Source of the DNA: Scatavimonas merdipullorum
Lineage (GTDB): Bacteria; Bacillota; Clostridia; Oscillospirales; Acutalibacteraceae
Reading direction: 5' to 3'
NCBI GenBank assembly: GCA_018712865.1
Contig: DVGH01000007.1
Span: 1 to 36,779, forward strand
DNA: 36,779 nt
The notes below the pieces were generated by a model. The model did not search any database, had not been told where the DNA came from, and saw only the letters and a program-made list of their open reading frames with translations. The position numbers and the translations under genes were made by a program. Shown piece after piece: positions 1 through 7,676 of the stretch (position 1 is the first letter of the stretch; every line of letters begins with the position of its first letter).

Positions 1-168
1 AAGTGCACCCTGTTTGGGCATCCGTATATTATTATGACGCTGCAGCTGTCTGAAAAGCCGGATGAGCGGGAGGATATGTATCAAGCATTGCGGTGTATTT
101 ACCATGTTATGTTTGACGATCGGACGTATGTGCAGCATGTATTTTTACAACGCCCACCGGATGAATAA
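1..168 (+). CDS. Unidentified protein, C-terminal fragment
   Basis: An open frame runs from the first base to a TAA at 166-168 and gives 55 residues of the C-terminus of a protein whose start is outside the window. It ends in a run with several aromatic residues (YVQHVFLQRPPDE). I see no cofactor motif or membrane segment and do not recognise the family. It is followed after 39 bases by the next host gene on the same strand, so it may be the upstream member of the same transcription unit. Confidence 0.6.
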   Translation, partial: KCTLFGHPYIIMTLQLSEKPDEREDMYQALRCIYHVMFDDRTYVQHVFLQRPPDE

Positions 169-207
169 AGCGGGAACACCCTGCAAAAACTGATAAAGGG
201 TGATGAA

Positions 208-405
208 ATGCAGGAAATTTATGATGATTTACCGCTTGGCCTGAGTATGGCGCTTGCAAAAAATATAGAAGCGCTCAACCGCTTTACCTCGCTTTCAGAC
301 GCACAAAAGCAGACAATTATCAACAGGACCCATAGCGTGACCTCCAAACAGGAAATGCAACGGCTGGTAAATGGGCTTGCAGACGGAGAGGAGGAATTTT
401 TTTGA
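208..405 (+). CDS. Small helical protein, YdeI/OmpD-associated-like C-terminal type
   Basis: This 65-residue protein starts at ATG 208 behind AAAGGGTGA. The pattern 'LPLGLSMALAKNIEALNRFTSL' followed by a Q/K-rich helix and 'THSVTSKQEMQ' resembles the short proteins of clostridia that match the C-terminal helical part of the YdeI/OmpD-associated (bacteriocin-protection) family. That resemblance is recalled, not computed, and no biochemical role is known to me. Its stop codon overlaps the TTG start of the ferredoxin gene (TTGA), so the two are translationally coupled and probably made together. No signal peptide or metal motif is visible. Confidence 0.65.
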   Translation: MQEIYDDLPLGLSMALAKNIEALNRFTSLSDAQKQTIINRTHSVTSKQEMQRLVNGLADGEEEFF

Positions 406-590
406 CGGTGCTGATCGATCAGGACGGATGTATTGCGTGCGGGCAATGCATGCAGATATGTCCGGAGGTATTCAAAGAAGGGGAAGACGGAAAAGCATAC
501 GCGGCGGTGGAAGACCTGCCGCCAGATGCGCAGAACAAGGCTGTAGAAGCGCAGGAATGCTGTCCGGTTTCTGTAATTGAGGTTGTATAA
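402..590 (+). CDS. Monocluster [4Fe-4S] ferredoxin
   Basis: A 62-residue soluble electron carrier. The sequence shows C10-x2-C13-x2-C16-x3-C20-P near the N-terminus and a CCPV motif at residues 53-56. In single-cluster ferredoxins the first three cysteines and the late one bind one [4Fe-4S] cluster, while the cysteine before the first proline is free or in a disulfide; that assignment comes from family knowledge. The start is TTG at 402, overlapping the stop of the preceding gene, with GGAGAGGAGG just upstream as ribosome site. A downstream ATG would remove the first cysteines. The gene is last in its unit and is followed directly by a terminator. Its redox partner cannot be told from the neighbours. 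Confidence 0.9.
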   Translation: MTVLIDQDGCIACGQCMQICPEVFKEGEDGKAYAAVEDLPPDAQNKAVEAQECCPVSVIEVV

Positions 591-596
591 ATATCA

Positions 597-642
597 CAAA
601 AAGCCGGAAGCCCTTTGCTTGCATGGGGCTTCCGGCTTTTTA
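597..642 (+). terminator. Rho-independent terminator after ferredoxin gene
   Basis: AAAAAGCCGGAAGCCC pairs with GGGCTTCCGGCTTTTT around a loop of about ten bases, and ends in a T run. Because the upstream arm begins with A residues, it can also act on the other strand. Confidence 0.9.
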
Positions 643-654
643 ATTTGCCGCATA

Positions 655-683
655 TTGAATTTCCCGTTTAATTATAGTAAAAT
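655..683 (+). promoter_or_regulatory. Sigma-A-type promoter of the glycosyltransferase operon
   Basis: TTGAAT at 655-660, a 17-base spacer and TAAAAT at 678-683. It lies just after the ferredoxin terminator and faces the GT2 operon, leaving an untranslated leader of about 130 bases. Confidence 0.6.
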
Positions 684-762
684 ATGGATATGAAAAATAC
701 AAAGCTTTTTGTACTATGCCTTGTGGCGTATAAAAGGCCGCAGGCGTTTTTGTATTGTACCA

Positions 763-788
763 GCAGGGCGGTGGCAGCACCGCGCTGC
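763..788 (+). promoter_or_regulatory. Leader hairpin before glycosyltransferase gene
   Basis: GCAG at 763-766 pairs with CTGC at 785-788, and CGGTG at 769-773 pairs with CACCG at 778-782, giving a G+C-rich stem-loop in the leader about 30 bases before the start codon. There is no T run, so it is not a terminator. It may affect stability or translation of the operon mRNA; no ligand class is recognised. Confidence 0.35.
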
Positions 789-820
789 AAAAGCTTTAAA
801 AGAAAATTTGGAGGGGTTAT

Positions 821-1792
821 ATGACGACGCTGTATCTTGCCGTACCATGCTATAATGAAGAAGAAGTCCTGTACGATACCACTGAAAAGTTGCTTTTGAA
901 AATGGAAAGTTTGATACACAGCGGAAAAATTTCGCATAATAGCAGGATTTTATATATTGATGATGGCTCTAAGGACAAAACATGGCAGATTATCTGCGAT
1001 CTGCATGCACGCTTTCACCTGGTGGCAGGTTGTAAGCTTTCAAGAAATAGAGGGCATCAAAACGCATTATACGGCGGCCTTATGACGGCAAAGGAGCATG
1101 CGGACGTTGTGATTTCCATAGACGCCGATCTGCAAGATGACATTGATGCGATCGACCGGATGCTCGAGCAGTATGAGGCTGGGTACGATATTGTATACGG
1201 CGTGCGGAGCAAGCGCAGGACCGATACTTTTTTCAAGCGCGTTACAGCGGAAGGCTTTTATAAATTTTTAAAATTTATGGGCGCAGAGGTCGTGTTCAAC
1301 CATGCCGATTACCGGTTGATGAGTAAGCGCGCGTTAGATGCGTTTGCAGAATATAAAGAAGTCAATCTCTTTTTACGTGGGCTTGTGCCGATGATTGGTT
1401 TTAAGACGGCAACGGTAGCGTATGAGCGCAGGGAACGCCTTGCAGGAAAGAGCAAATATCCGCTGAAAAAAATGCTGTCGCTTGCATGGGAGGGCGTAAC
1501 CTCCCTGAGCATTAAGCCGATTCGATTCGTCACAATATTGGGTGCGCTTGTCTTTGCGGTCAGTATTATTCTGCTTATATATTCGCTTTTTTCCCACTTC
1601 TGGGGCAATACCGTCCCAGGGTGGACCAGTCTGGCGGTGTCTATTTGGGCGATTGGAGGGCTGCAGCTGCTGGCGATTGGGATTATCGGCGAATATCTTG
1701 GTAAAGTTTATATGGAAACAAAACAGCGTCCCAGATATTTTATTGAAACATTTTTAAACCATGAACCAAAAACAGAGGATGGATCATTATGA
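821..1792 (+). CDS. GT2-family membrane glycosyltransferase (DPM1/GtrB type)
   Basis: This 323-residue protein starts at ATG 821 behind GGAGGGG. The N-terminal GT-A domain has the opening 'VPCYNEEE', an 'IDDGSKD' loop, and D101-A-D103-L-Q-D-D, the metal and nucleotide-sugar site of this family. Two hydrophobic segments near residues 236-260 and 272-297 anchor it in the membrane with the catalytic domain in the cytoplasm. Relatives (GtrB, CsbB, YkcC, dolichol-phosphate mannose synthase) move a sugar from UDP or GDP to undecaprenyl phosphate for cell-wall or teichoic-acid modification; the exact sugar cannot be read here. It heads an ATGA-coupled operon with an esterase and a lipoprotein, which suggests an envelope role. 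Confidence 0.92.
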   Translation: MTTLYLAVPCYNEEEVLYDTTEKLLLKMESLIHSGKISHNSRILYIDDGSKDKTWQIICDLHARFHLVAGCKLSRNRGHQNALYGGLMTAKEHADVVISIDADLQDDIDAIDRMLEQYEAGYDIVYGVRSKRRTDTFFKRVTAEGFYKFLKFMGAEVVFNHADYRLMSKRALDAFAEYKEVNLFLRGLVPMIGFKTATVAYERRERLAGKSKYPLKKMLSLAWEGVTSLSIKPIRFVTILGALVFAVSIILLIYSLFSHFWGNTVPGWTSLAVSIWAIGGLQLLAIGIIGEYLGKVYMETKQRPRYFIETFLNHEPKTEDGSL

Positions 1793-2634
1793 AAGCTGCA
1801 GCTGAAAAAAGCATACGCCGCACGCCGACCGGAACGTTACAGACGCATTGGCTCCCATATGGACCAGGCTGCAAAAAAAACGTGACGGTGTGGCTGCCGC
1901 CCGGCTATGTGCAGGGTGAACGCGCATATGGCGTTTTATACATGACCGACGGGCAGAATCTTTTTAACAGGGACGCTCCCTATGGGGGGTGGTGCGCCGA
2001 CCAGGCGGTTATGCAGCTGCCGGCGGGTACGCGGGGATTTATTATTGTAGGGATTGACAATGGAAATAAAGAGCGTGAAATGGAGCTGACACCCGACCTG
2101 GGGCCGGTTCCCGCTATGGTGCAGGCGATGAGCGGCTATGACTTTTCCAGGCGCAAAGGCGCGCAGTTTGCACGTTTTGTAACACAAACGGTGATGCCGT
2201 ATATAGAAGCGCACTATACAGTTTTGACCGGCAGGGCGCATACCGCCGTTGCGGGAAGCTCCAGCGGTGGCTTAGAGGCTTTTTATATAGGCCTGGAAAA
2301 CCGGGATAAATTTTCTTATATCGCGGCACTGTCCCCGGCGTTTATGTTGTTTGAAGAAAAAACCTGGAAAAACTATTTCAACAGGTTCGATTTTGCAAAA
2401 GAGAATTATCCGCAGAGAATCTATATGTATAATGGCAATGGGGATCTTTTGGAGAAGATGCTGTATGCGGGGGCAGTGCAGATGAAACATCGGCTTTTGG
2501 CCTGCGGTTTTCCGCCCAAAAGCCTGCGATTTGAGGCAGATATGCACGCCAAGCACAATGAGCAGGCGTGGCGGGACTATTTTCCGCGCGCGCTTGCATG
2601 GCTTTTAGAAAAGGATAAGGAGAATGTATTATGA
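1789..2634 (+). CDS. Alpha/beta-hydrolase putative esterase (esterase D/Fes-like)
   Basis: A 281-residue protein of the putative-esterase family. The N-terminal part resembles enterochelin-esterase-like proteins (VWLPPGY, then YMTDGQNLF). The nucleophile elbow is G-S-S158-S-G, and a late H253/H256 in 'MHAKHNEQAW' fits the catalytic histidine; the acid is probably in 'YNGNGD' near residue 213 or close to it. No signal peptide is visible, so it is likely cytoplasmic. Its ATG overlaps the stop of the glycosyltransferase (ATGA) and its own stop overlaps the lipoprotein start in the same way. The substrate is unknown; location suggests an acylated or glycosylated envelope precursor, but this is inference. 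Confidence 0.85.
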   Translation: MKAAAEKSIRRTPTGTLQTHWLPYGPGCKKNVTVWLPPGYVQGERAYGVLYMTDGQNLFNRDAPYGGWCADQAVMQLPAGTRGFIIVGIDNGNKEREMELTPDLGPVPAMVQAMSGYDFSRRKGAQFARFVTQTVMPYIEAHYTVLTGRAHTAVAGSSSGGLEAFYIGLENRDKFSYIAALSPAFMLFEEKTWKNYFNRFDFAKENYPQRIYMYNGNGDLLEKMLYAGAVQMKHRLLACGFPPKSLRFEADMHAKHNEQAWRDYFPRALAWLLEKDKENVL

Positions 2635-3287
2635 AAAAAAGATGGACAGCGCTTTTGCTGGCATGCGCCCTTCTTTTGACCAGCGCTTTTTTTGCAGGCT
2701 GCGGCGGGGAAGGCGACGTACAGTTTACCAATCCTCCCATTGATGTAAACGAGTCCGGCACACAACCGGAGCTGCAGCTGGAGCACTATGCGGATTCCCA
2801 AACAAAGGAAGATTCGCAGCGCAGGGCGGTAAGCGTAACCTTTTCCGATTTGCTGATGGGGGAAATGGACGAAGACGGGTTAGGTATACAAAGCCTGCAG
2901 ATGGAGGAAATAGACCTTTCGGAATTTGACAATGGCTTTGTCGCCGATATTACCATGAAGCTGGAAACAGAGGACGGAAATCAGCTTGACCGGCGCGTGC
3001 TTGGCTATTTTAAAACGGTGCAGCTGTCAGACGGTACGTACCGAACCTATTACATCTATTATAACGATGTAGGCCAGGATGACCAAATTGATGATGCGAC
3101 AAAGGAAGAGCAGCTAAACCAGGTGCTTGATAAAATACAGCAGGAGGAAAACACTTCCGGAGTCTCTTCAGAAGCCCAGCAGAGTTCCTCTGAAAATGCG
3201 CAGAGCAGCAAAGCGGAGCAGCCGTCCGAACAGGACAACGACAGCCCTGAAAGTATCAACGATATAGATATTGACCAACTGCTGTAA
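2631..3287 (+). CDS. Secreted lipoprotein of unknown function
   Basis: A 218-residue protein with a typical lipoprotein signal: MKKR, a hydrophobic core, and the lipobox F21-A-G-C24, so Cys24 would be lipid-modified and the protein held on the outer face of the membrane. The middle is acidic and mixed alpha/beta in appearance. From about residue 170 the tail is a low-complexity Ser/Glu/Gln run. It is third in the ATGA-coupled operon with the glycosyltransferase and esterase and is followed by a terminator. No family is recognised. Confidence 0.85.
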   Translation: MKKRWTALLLACALLLTSAFFAGCGGEGDVQFTNPPIDVNESGTQPELQLEHYADSQTKEDSQRRAVSVTFSDLLMGEMDEDGLGIQSLQMEEIDLSEFDNGFVADITMKLETEDGNQLDRRVLGYFKTVQLSDGTYRTYYIYYNDVGQDDQIDDATKEEQLNQVLDKIQQEENTSGVSSEAQQSSSENAQSSKAEQPSEQDNDSPESINDIDIDQLL

Positions 3288-3303
3288 ACCGGTCCTGTAT
3301 CTG

Positions 3304-3345
3304 ACACAGCCGCAGCCAAAAAGCCCTGCGGCTGTGTTTTTCTTT
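3304..3345 (+). terminator. Rho-independent terminator after lipoprotein gene
   Basis: ACACAGCCGCAG at 3304-3315 pairs with CTGCGGCTGTGT at 3326-3337, followed by TTTTCTTT. It closes the glycosyltransferase operon. Confidence 0.9.
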
Positions 3346-3414
3346 ATGGATTCTTTTTCCACTGTTTTTAATGGCCGGAAAAGACAAGGTTTTTGGAAAG
3401 GATTTGTGTAGCGC

Positions 3415-5781
3415 TTGAGTATAACGAAAGAAGAATTGTTAAATTTAAGAAAAAAAATTCTGGAAAAAGAATTTTCCAGAATGAACGATATGCAGCGTAA
3501 GGCGGTATTTACCACACAGGGGCCATTGCTTATTTTGGCCGGCGCAGGAAGCGGAAAAACGACCGTGCTGGTCAACAGGATTGCAAATTTGCTGAAATAC
3601 GGCGACGCATACCAAAGCCAGTGGATCAGAGAGGATTTTTCGGAAGAAGAAATTCAGCAGATGAAGGATGCTGCCAAACAGGGAAATATAGAGGAAGAAC
3701 TGGCAAAAAAGCTTGCGGTTTATCCGCCGCATCCGTGGCAGATATTGGCAATTACATTTACCAACAAAGCGGCAGGAGAACTAAAGGACCGCATTGCAGC
3801 AAAAATAGGGGAAGAAAGCGAGGCGATCTGGGCAGCAACCTTCCACAGCGCCTGTTCCAGAATTTTGCGCCGCTTTGGCGACCGGATCGGTTACAGCCGC
3901 AACTTTACCGTGTACGATACGCAGGATCAGCAGCGGCTGATAAAGGACTGCTTGAAAACACTGCATTATGATGAAAAGGTGCTCCCGCACCGCAGTGTGC
4001 TGGCGGAAATATCGCGTGCAAAGGACAGGCTGGCCACGCCGGACCAGGTAAAGGAAGAAGCCGGTAATGATAACCGGATGGTGTCTGTAGCCAAAGTGTA
4101 TGCGTTGTATCAGGAACGGCTGCGTGCCTCCGACGCAATGGATTTTGACGATATTTTATGCAACACGATCAAGCTTTTTGAACAGGCGCCGGATGTGCTG
4201 GAGCTGTATCAAAATCAGTTTAAATATATTATGGTAGATGAATACCAGGACACAAACCGCGTGCAGTACCGGTTTGTAAAAATGCTTGCAGAAAAGTGGA
4301 AGAATATTTGTGTGGTGGGTGATGATGACCAAAGTATTTATAAGTTTAGAGGCGCTACCATTGAAAATATTTTGAGCTTTGAAACAACCTATGAAAATGC
4401 TGCTGTTATCCGGCTTGAACAAAATTACCGTTCCACACAAAATATTTTGAATGCCGCAAACGGAGTGATCCGCAACAATAAGGGCAGAAAAGGGAAAACG
4501 CTGTGGACACAGAATGCGGTGGGGGACAAAATAGAGCTACATACTGCATATGACGAGCGCGAAGAGGCTGCGTTTATTGCCGACACCATTTTAAACCAGG
4601 TGGCAAAAGGGAGAAAATATTCTGATTTTGCCGTGCTTTACAGAATGAACGCGCAGTCAAATGCAATAGAACACGGCTTTAGCCGCAGCGGAATACCATA
4701 CAGATTGATTGGAGGGCATCGCTTTTATGACCGAGAGGAGATCAAAGATATCACCGCATATCTGCAGGTAGCCAGCAATTTGTCTGACGATGTACGGCTT
4801 AGGCGGATCATCAACAAGCCCAAAAGAGGGATAGGAGATACCACAATCGGGCATGCGATGGAAATTTCGTCTGTAGTTGGGGAAAGCCTGTATGACGTAA
4901 TCCGGCATGCAGAGCAATATGAGCCGCTCAAGCGCGCCTGCTCCAAATTGCAGAGCTTTTGCACAATGCTTGAAGAGTTGGCAGAGCTGGCAAGCCGGGA
5001 CGATGTTTCTTTGGAAGAGGTATATCACGCCGTTTTAGAACGGACCGGTTATATTGACTGGCTGAAAAAAGAAAAGGAAGACAGCGACAACCGGATTGAG
5101 AATATCGATGAGCTTTTGTCCAATATTTTAAAATATGAAGAAGATAACGGAGATCAGGCAAGCCTTTCCGGCTTTTTGGAAGAGATTGCCCTGTTTACCG
5201 ATATTGATAATTATGACGCCGATGCAGACTGTGTTGTGCTGATGACGCTGCACAGCGCCAAAGGGTTGGAGTTTCCTGTGGTCTTTATACCGGGGATGGA
5301 AGATGGCATTTTTCCCGGAAAACAGGCAACCCTGCTGGAGGAGGAGCTTGCGGAAGAAAGGCGTCTTGCCTATGTGGGCATTACAAGAGCAAAGCAGCGG
5401 CTGTACCTTTGCCATGCCAGGCAGCGTATGCTGTTTGGCATGACGCAAAGAAACCGCCTTTCCCGTTTTGCTATGGAGATCCCCAGCGAGTTGATGGAAG
5501 AAACTGGTACTCTGCACACGGCAACGCCTGTTCAAACACCGGCCTGGCACGGCCAAACGGCGGCATTTGCGGTGCAAACGGGCGTAAAAAAGGCAACGCA
5601 GGCTGCTACTGCGCCATTGCCCGCGCTTGCGCCGGGCGACCAAGTGCGTCATAAGGCGTTTGGGGTGGGGATGGTTATAGGTGCAACCCCTATGGGCAAC
5701 GACATGCTGTTGGAAATTGCGTTTGACAATGTGGGGACAAAGCGGATCATGGCCAATTTTGCAAAGCTGGAAAAAATATAA
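3415..5781 (+). CDS. pcrA: ATP-dependent DNA helicase, PcrA/UvrD family (SF1A)
   Basis: A 788-residue 3'-5' DNA helicase. Visible motifs: Walker A A42-G-A-G-S-G-K48-T, the 'AITFTNKAAGELK' motif Ia, Walker B D275-E-Y-Q-D, 'GDDDQSIYKFRGA' (motif III), 'EQNYRST' (motif IV), 'MTLHSAKGLEF' (motif V) and 'YVGITRAK' (motif VI). The C-terminal 50 residues (GDQVRHKAFGVGMV onward) form the Tudor-like tail that binds RNA polymerase in PcrA. The start is TTG 3415 behind GGAAAGGA; the next in-frame ATG at 3481 lacks a ribosome site, and the N-terminal 'ILEKEFSRMNDMQR' block is kept in clostridial relatives. PcrA acts in repair, replication-conflict resolution and rolling-circle replication, which matters because the prophage carries an HUH Rep. 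It is a single host gene with no partner in the window. Confidence 0.95.
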   Translation: MSITKEELLNLRKKILEKEFSRMNDMQRKAVFTTQGPLLILAGAGSGKTTVLVNRIANLLKYGDAYQSQWIREDFSEEEIQQMKDAAKQGNIEEELAKKLAVYPPHPWQILAITFTNKAAGELKDRIAAKIGEESEAIWAATFHSACSRILRRFGDRIGYSRNFTVYDTQDQQRLIKDCLKTLHYDEKVLPHRSVLAEISRAKDRLATPDQVKEEAGNDNRMVSVAKVYALYQERLRASDAMDFDDILCNTIKLFEQAPDVLELYQNQFKYIMVDEYQDTNRVQYRFVKMLAEKWKNICVVGDDDQSIYKFRGATIENILSFETTYENAAVIRLEQNYRSTQNILNAANGVIRNNKGRKGKTLWTQNAVGDKIELHTAYDEREEAAFIADTILNQVAKGRKYSDFAVLYRMNAQSNAIEHGFSRSGIPYRLIGGHRFYDREEIKDITAYLQVASNLSDDVRLRRIINKPKRGIGDTTIGHAMEISSVVGESLYDVIRHAEQYEPLKRACSKLQSFCTMLEELAELASRDDVSLEEVYHAVLERTGYIDWLKKEKEDSDNRIENIDELLSNILKYEEDNGDQASLSGFLEEIALFTDIDNYDADADCVVLMTLHSAKGLEFPVVFIPGMEDGIFPGKQATLLEEELAEERRLAYVGITRAKQRLYLCHARQRMLFGMTQRNRLSRFAMEIPSELMEETGTLHTATPVQTPAWHGQTAAFAVQTGVKKATQAATAPLPALAPGDQVRHKAFGVGMVIGATPMGNDMLLEIAFDNVGTKRIMANFAKLEKI

Positions 5782-5788
5782 AACTGTA

Positions 5789-5815
5789 ACAATAAAAGGT
5801 GTCCGCCATACAATA
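5789..5815 (+). promoter_or_regulatory. Possible mother-cell sporulation promoter (SigK/SigE-like)
   Basis: AC at 5789-5790, sixteen bases, then CATACAATA at 5807-5815 fits the pattern AC-N(16-17)-CATANNNTA known for SigK and the -10 CATACANT of SigE in Bacillus. It lies 80 bases before the interrupted gene. A single short match can arise by chance, so this is suggestive only. Confidence 0.3.
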
Positions 5816-5895
5816 TTAGTAAAGCTATGGGCCAATTTGAAAGCAGGTAAAGGGTACAGGTTTTCAAAAAGCCCTTGAAATAAGGAGGAACTTTT

Positions 5896-6087
5896 ATGGC
5901 GGAAACAGCATTTTCTTCAGCCGCAGGCTGCAATTACGAACCCGGATGTGAAAAAGAAGCCGTATGTATTGATGCCTACAGGGTGTATGACAGTTGTGGA
6001 GAGGAACATTGTGCAAGTTACAAGAACGAAGGTCTTAAAGCAACCTCAAGCTCAAATTGTGCCGGCGCCCAGCCTTTTTCCTTGTAG
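5896..6087 (+). pseudogene. 5' fragment of a Cys-rich clostridial protein cut by prophage integration
   Basis: The frame starts at ATG 5896 behind TAAGGAGG. The first 35-40 residues contain 'CEKEAVCIDAYRVYDSC'. I recall the same block at the start of longer proteins of about 300 residues in many Clostridia, where it is followed by 'DKDCLEDLRVYF'. Here the match stops just after 'DSCGEEHC', near base 6,010, and the rest of the frame reads antisense through the end of the recombinase gene, so the last 24 or so residues are not native. The 3' part should lie beyond the right end of the prophage. The function of the intact family is unknown to me. A possible SigK/SigE-type promoter lies upstream. 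Confidence 0.65.
5990..6020. other. Predicted left attachment junction (attL) of the prophage
   Basis: The likeness of the host gene to its family ends between about 5,995 and 6,018, and the recombinase stop codon lies at 6018-6020. Large serine recombinases commonly lie next to their attachment site and exchange at a two-base core. The exact core cannot be fixed without the right junction. No tRNA gene is at this point. Confidence 0.55.
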
Positions 6088-7523
6088 TATACGGCCTTTT
6101 CCACAATGGTTTTAAGTAAAATATTTTTTTGCTGAGGAGCAGCGGTTGCGTAAGCTGCCAGCACTTCTGTGATTCTTTGCCTGGTTTTCTGGATGTCGAT
6201 CTCTCTGTGGGCGTTTGCCTGCCGGAGGATCGACGTCTTTTTATTTTCCAAGGCGGCTAATTTTTCGCTGTGCTTTTTCTGGCGCTCTAAAAAGGTAGGA
6301 ATATCATATACGTTCTGCTCCAGCAGGTCCTGCAAACGGCTGATCTGCTGCCGGACGGTTTTAATTTGGTGGTCTATCTCTTTTATAATTTTTTGATAAT
6401 CTTCTTTGGAGGCGGCTGGGGGCCGTGGGTTTTGTGCAGCGGCCGCCAGCTCGTCGGCAGCAAGCTGCAGCTTGCCAAGCAGCGACTGCTCAACATAAGC
6501 AAGCTTAGACATGGGCATGCACCCGCGCTTTTGGCACAAACAGAACGGGCCGCCCTTGCAATTGGCGGCACGCTGCATGACACCGCCGCAGTTTTTGCAC
6601 ACAATCAGCCCCGAAAGCGGGTTGATAACCACGCCGGTAAAGGCCGGCGGATGGTAACGGTTTTGGATGATCTCCTGCGCTTTTGAAAAAGTTTCCGGAT
6701 CAATAATCGGCGGATGTAACCCCTGGGTGACAGTCCATTTATCCTGCGGGTTCGAAATAATTATGTGTTTACTGTTGCCTTTGCTGTTTTTCCGGATATG
6801 CGTTTTTTTATCCCACACAATTTTTCCAATGTACACGGGATTCTTTAAGATTGTCATAACAGATGTACGTCCAAACTGCGCGGCGCGGTGCGGCTTTGCC
6901 CCCATAGCGTTCATGTTGTCCGCAATGGTCTGGCAGCCTATGCCCTGGTTTACGTACATATCAAATATCTGCCGCACATATGCGGCCTCCTCTGGCTGGA
7001 TGGCAAGCGTTGCGCGCTTGTTTTCCGTAATATTTACATATCCGTAGGGCGCGTTTGCAAGGTAACAGCCGTCCTGTATGCTTTTTTTAACACCGGCGCG
7101 CATACGCTTGCGGATCTGCTTATATTCAAAGCGCGCAATGAATGCTGCAAACTCCATATTGTTTTCGTCTAATTCATCGTTCAAATCGTACGTTTTTGCA
7201 GGCGTAATAATTTTTGTATTGCTGCTTTTGAAGGTATCTAAAATAATCCCCTGGTCAGACATGCCGCCGCGCCCCAAGCGGTCGATGTCCATGCATAAAA
7301 CGGAGGAAAATTTGCCTGCTTCTACATCGGAAAGCAGGCGGAGCATTTGCGGACGTGCATATAGACTTTCGCCCGAAATGACCTCCTCGTAAATATCGTT
7401 CAGGGACACGAAGATGTTATGCTTAGCGGCATAGTCCAGCAATGTTTCTTTATGCTTGCGCAGGGTGTCTTCCACGGTGCCCTGGTCGGCACGAGATTTA
7501 CGCAAATATATGGCGTTTTGCAT
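6018..7523 (-). CDS. Large serine recombinase (prophage integrase)
   Basis: A 501-residue recombinase with a resolvase N-terminal domain (catalytic S10 in 'YLRKSRAD', arginines in 'DIDRLGRGG'), a recombinase domain (about 150-290), a zinc ribbon with CKNCGG and paired later cysteines (about 300-340) and a long coiled coil (about 365-440) typical of the phiC31/Bxb1/TP901 group. These enzymes integrate phage DNA at short non-identical att sites and need a directionality factor to excise; no such factor is recognised in the window. The start at 7523 has AAAAAGGAGG eight bases upstream. It reads toward the host junction, as expected for an integrase at the prophage end. Confidence 0.95.
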   Translation of the reverse strand: MQNAIYLRKSRADQGTVEDTLRKHKETLLDYAAKHNIFVSLNDIYEEVISGESLYARPQMLRLLSDVEAGKFSSVLCMDIDRLGRGGMSDQGIILDTFKSSNTKIITPAKTYDLNDELDENNMEFAAFIARFEYKQIRKRMRAGVKKSIQDGCYLANAPYGYVNITENKRATLAIQPEEAAYVRQIFDMYVNQGIGCQTIADNMNAMGAKPHRAAQFGRTSVMTILKNPVYIGKIVWDKKTHIRKNSKGNSKHIIISNPQDKWTVTQGLHPPIIDPETFSKAQEIIQNRYHPPAFTGVVINPLSGLIVCKNCGGVMQRAANCKGGPFCLCQKRGCMPMSKLAYVEQSLLGKLQLAADELAAAAQNPRPPAASKEDYQKIIKEIDHQIKTVRQQISRLQDLLEQNVYDIPTFLERQKKHSEKLAALENKKTSILRQANAHREIDIQKTRQRITEVLAAYATAAPQQKNILLKTIVEKAVYYKEKGWAPAQFELEVALRPSFL

Positions 7524-7618
7524 AGCATGAGCCTCCTTTTTGCTAAGATTTATAGGGACAGAAAAACCAATGAACTATATTAAAAAATAATGTTAGAACA
7601 TTTTTTTAAATAAAATTG

Positions 7619-7647
7619 TTGTATAAAATTAAAAATATGGATATAAT
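7619..7647 (+). promoter_or_regulatory. Promoter of the Fic gene
   Basis: TTGTAT at 7619-7624, a 17-base spacer and TATAAT at 7642-7647, 29 bases before the Fic start. It is divergent from the recombinase, so Fic can be expressed on its own in the lysogen. Confidence 0.65.
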
Positions 7648-7676
7648 ATAAAATAGGAAGAAAAGAGGTGCTAACT

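Noticed and set aside
763..788. AGGGCGGTGG...CACCGCG in the leader looks like a T-box antiterminator sequence
   Set aside because: The core AGGGUGGNACCGCG is interrupted, no terminator follows it, and the downstream genes are not aminoacyl-tRNA synthetase or amino-acid genes. It is better explained as a plain hairpin.
5128..5835. 235-codon open frame on the minus strand across the end of pcrA
   Set aside because: Antisense to conserved helicase motifs V and VI; no ribosome site and basic, Cys/His-rich translation.
5990..6020. tRNA gene as the integration target
   Set aside because: No cloverleaf or T-loop sequence is seen at the junction; the target is a protein gene, as is common for large serine recombinases.
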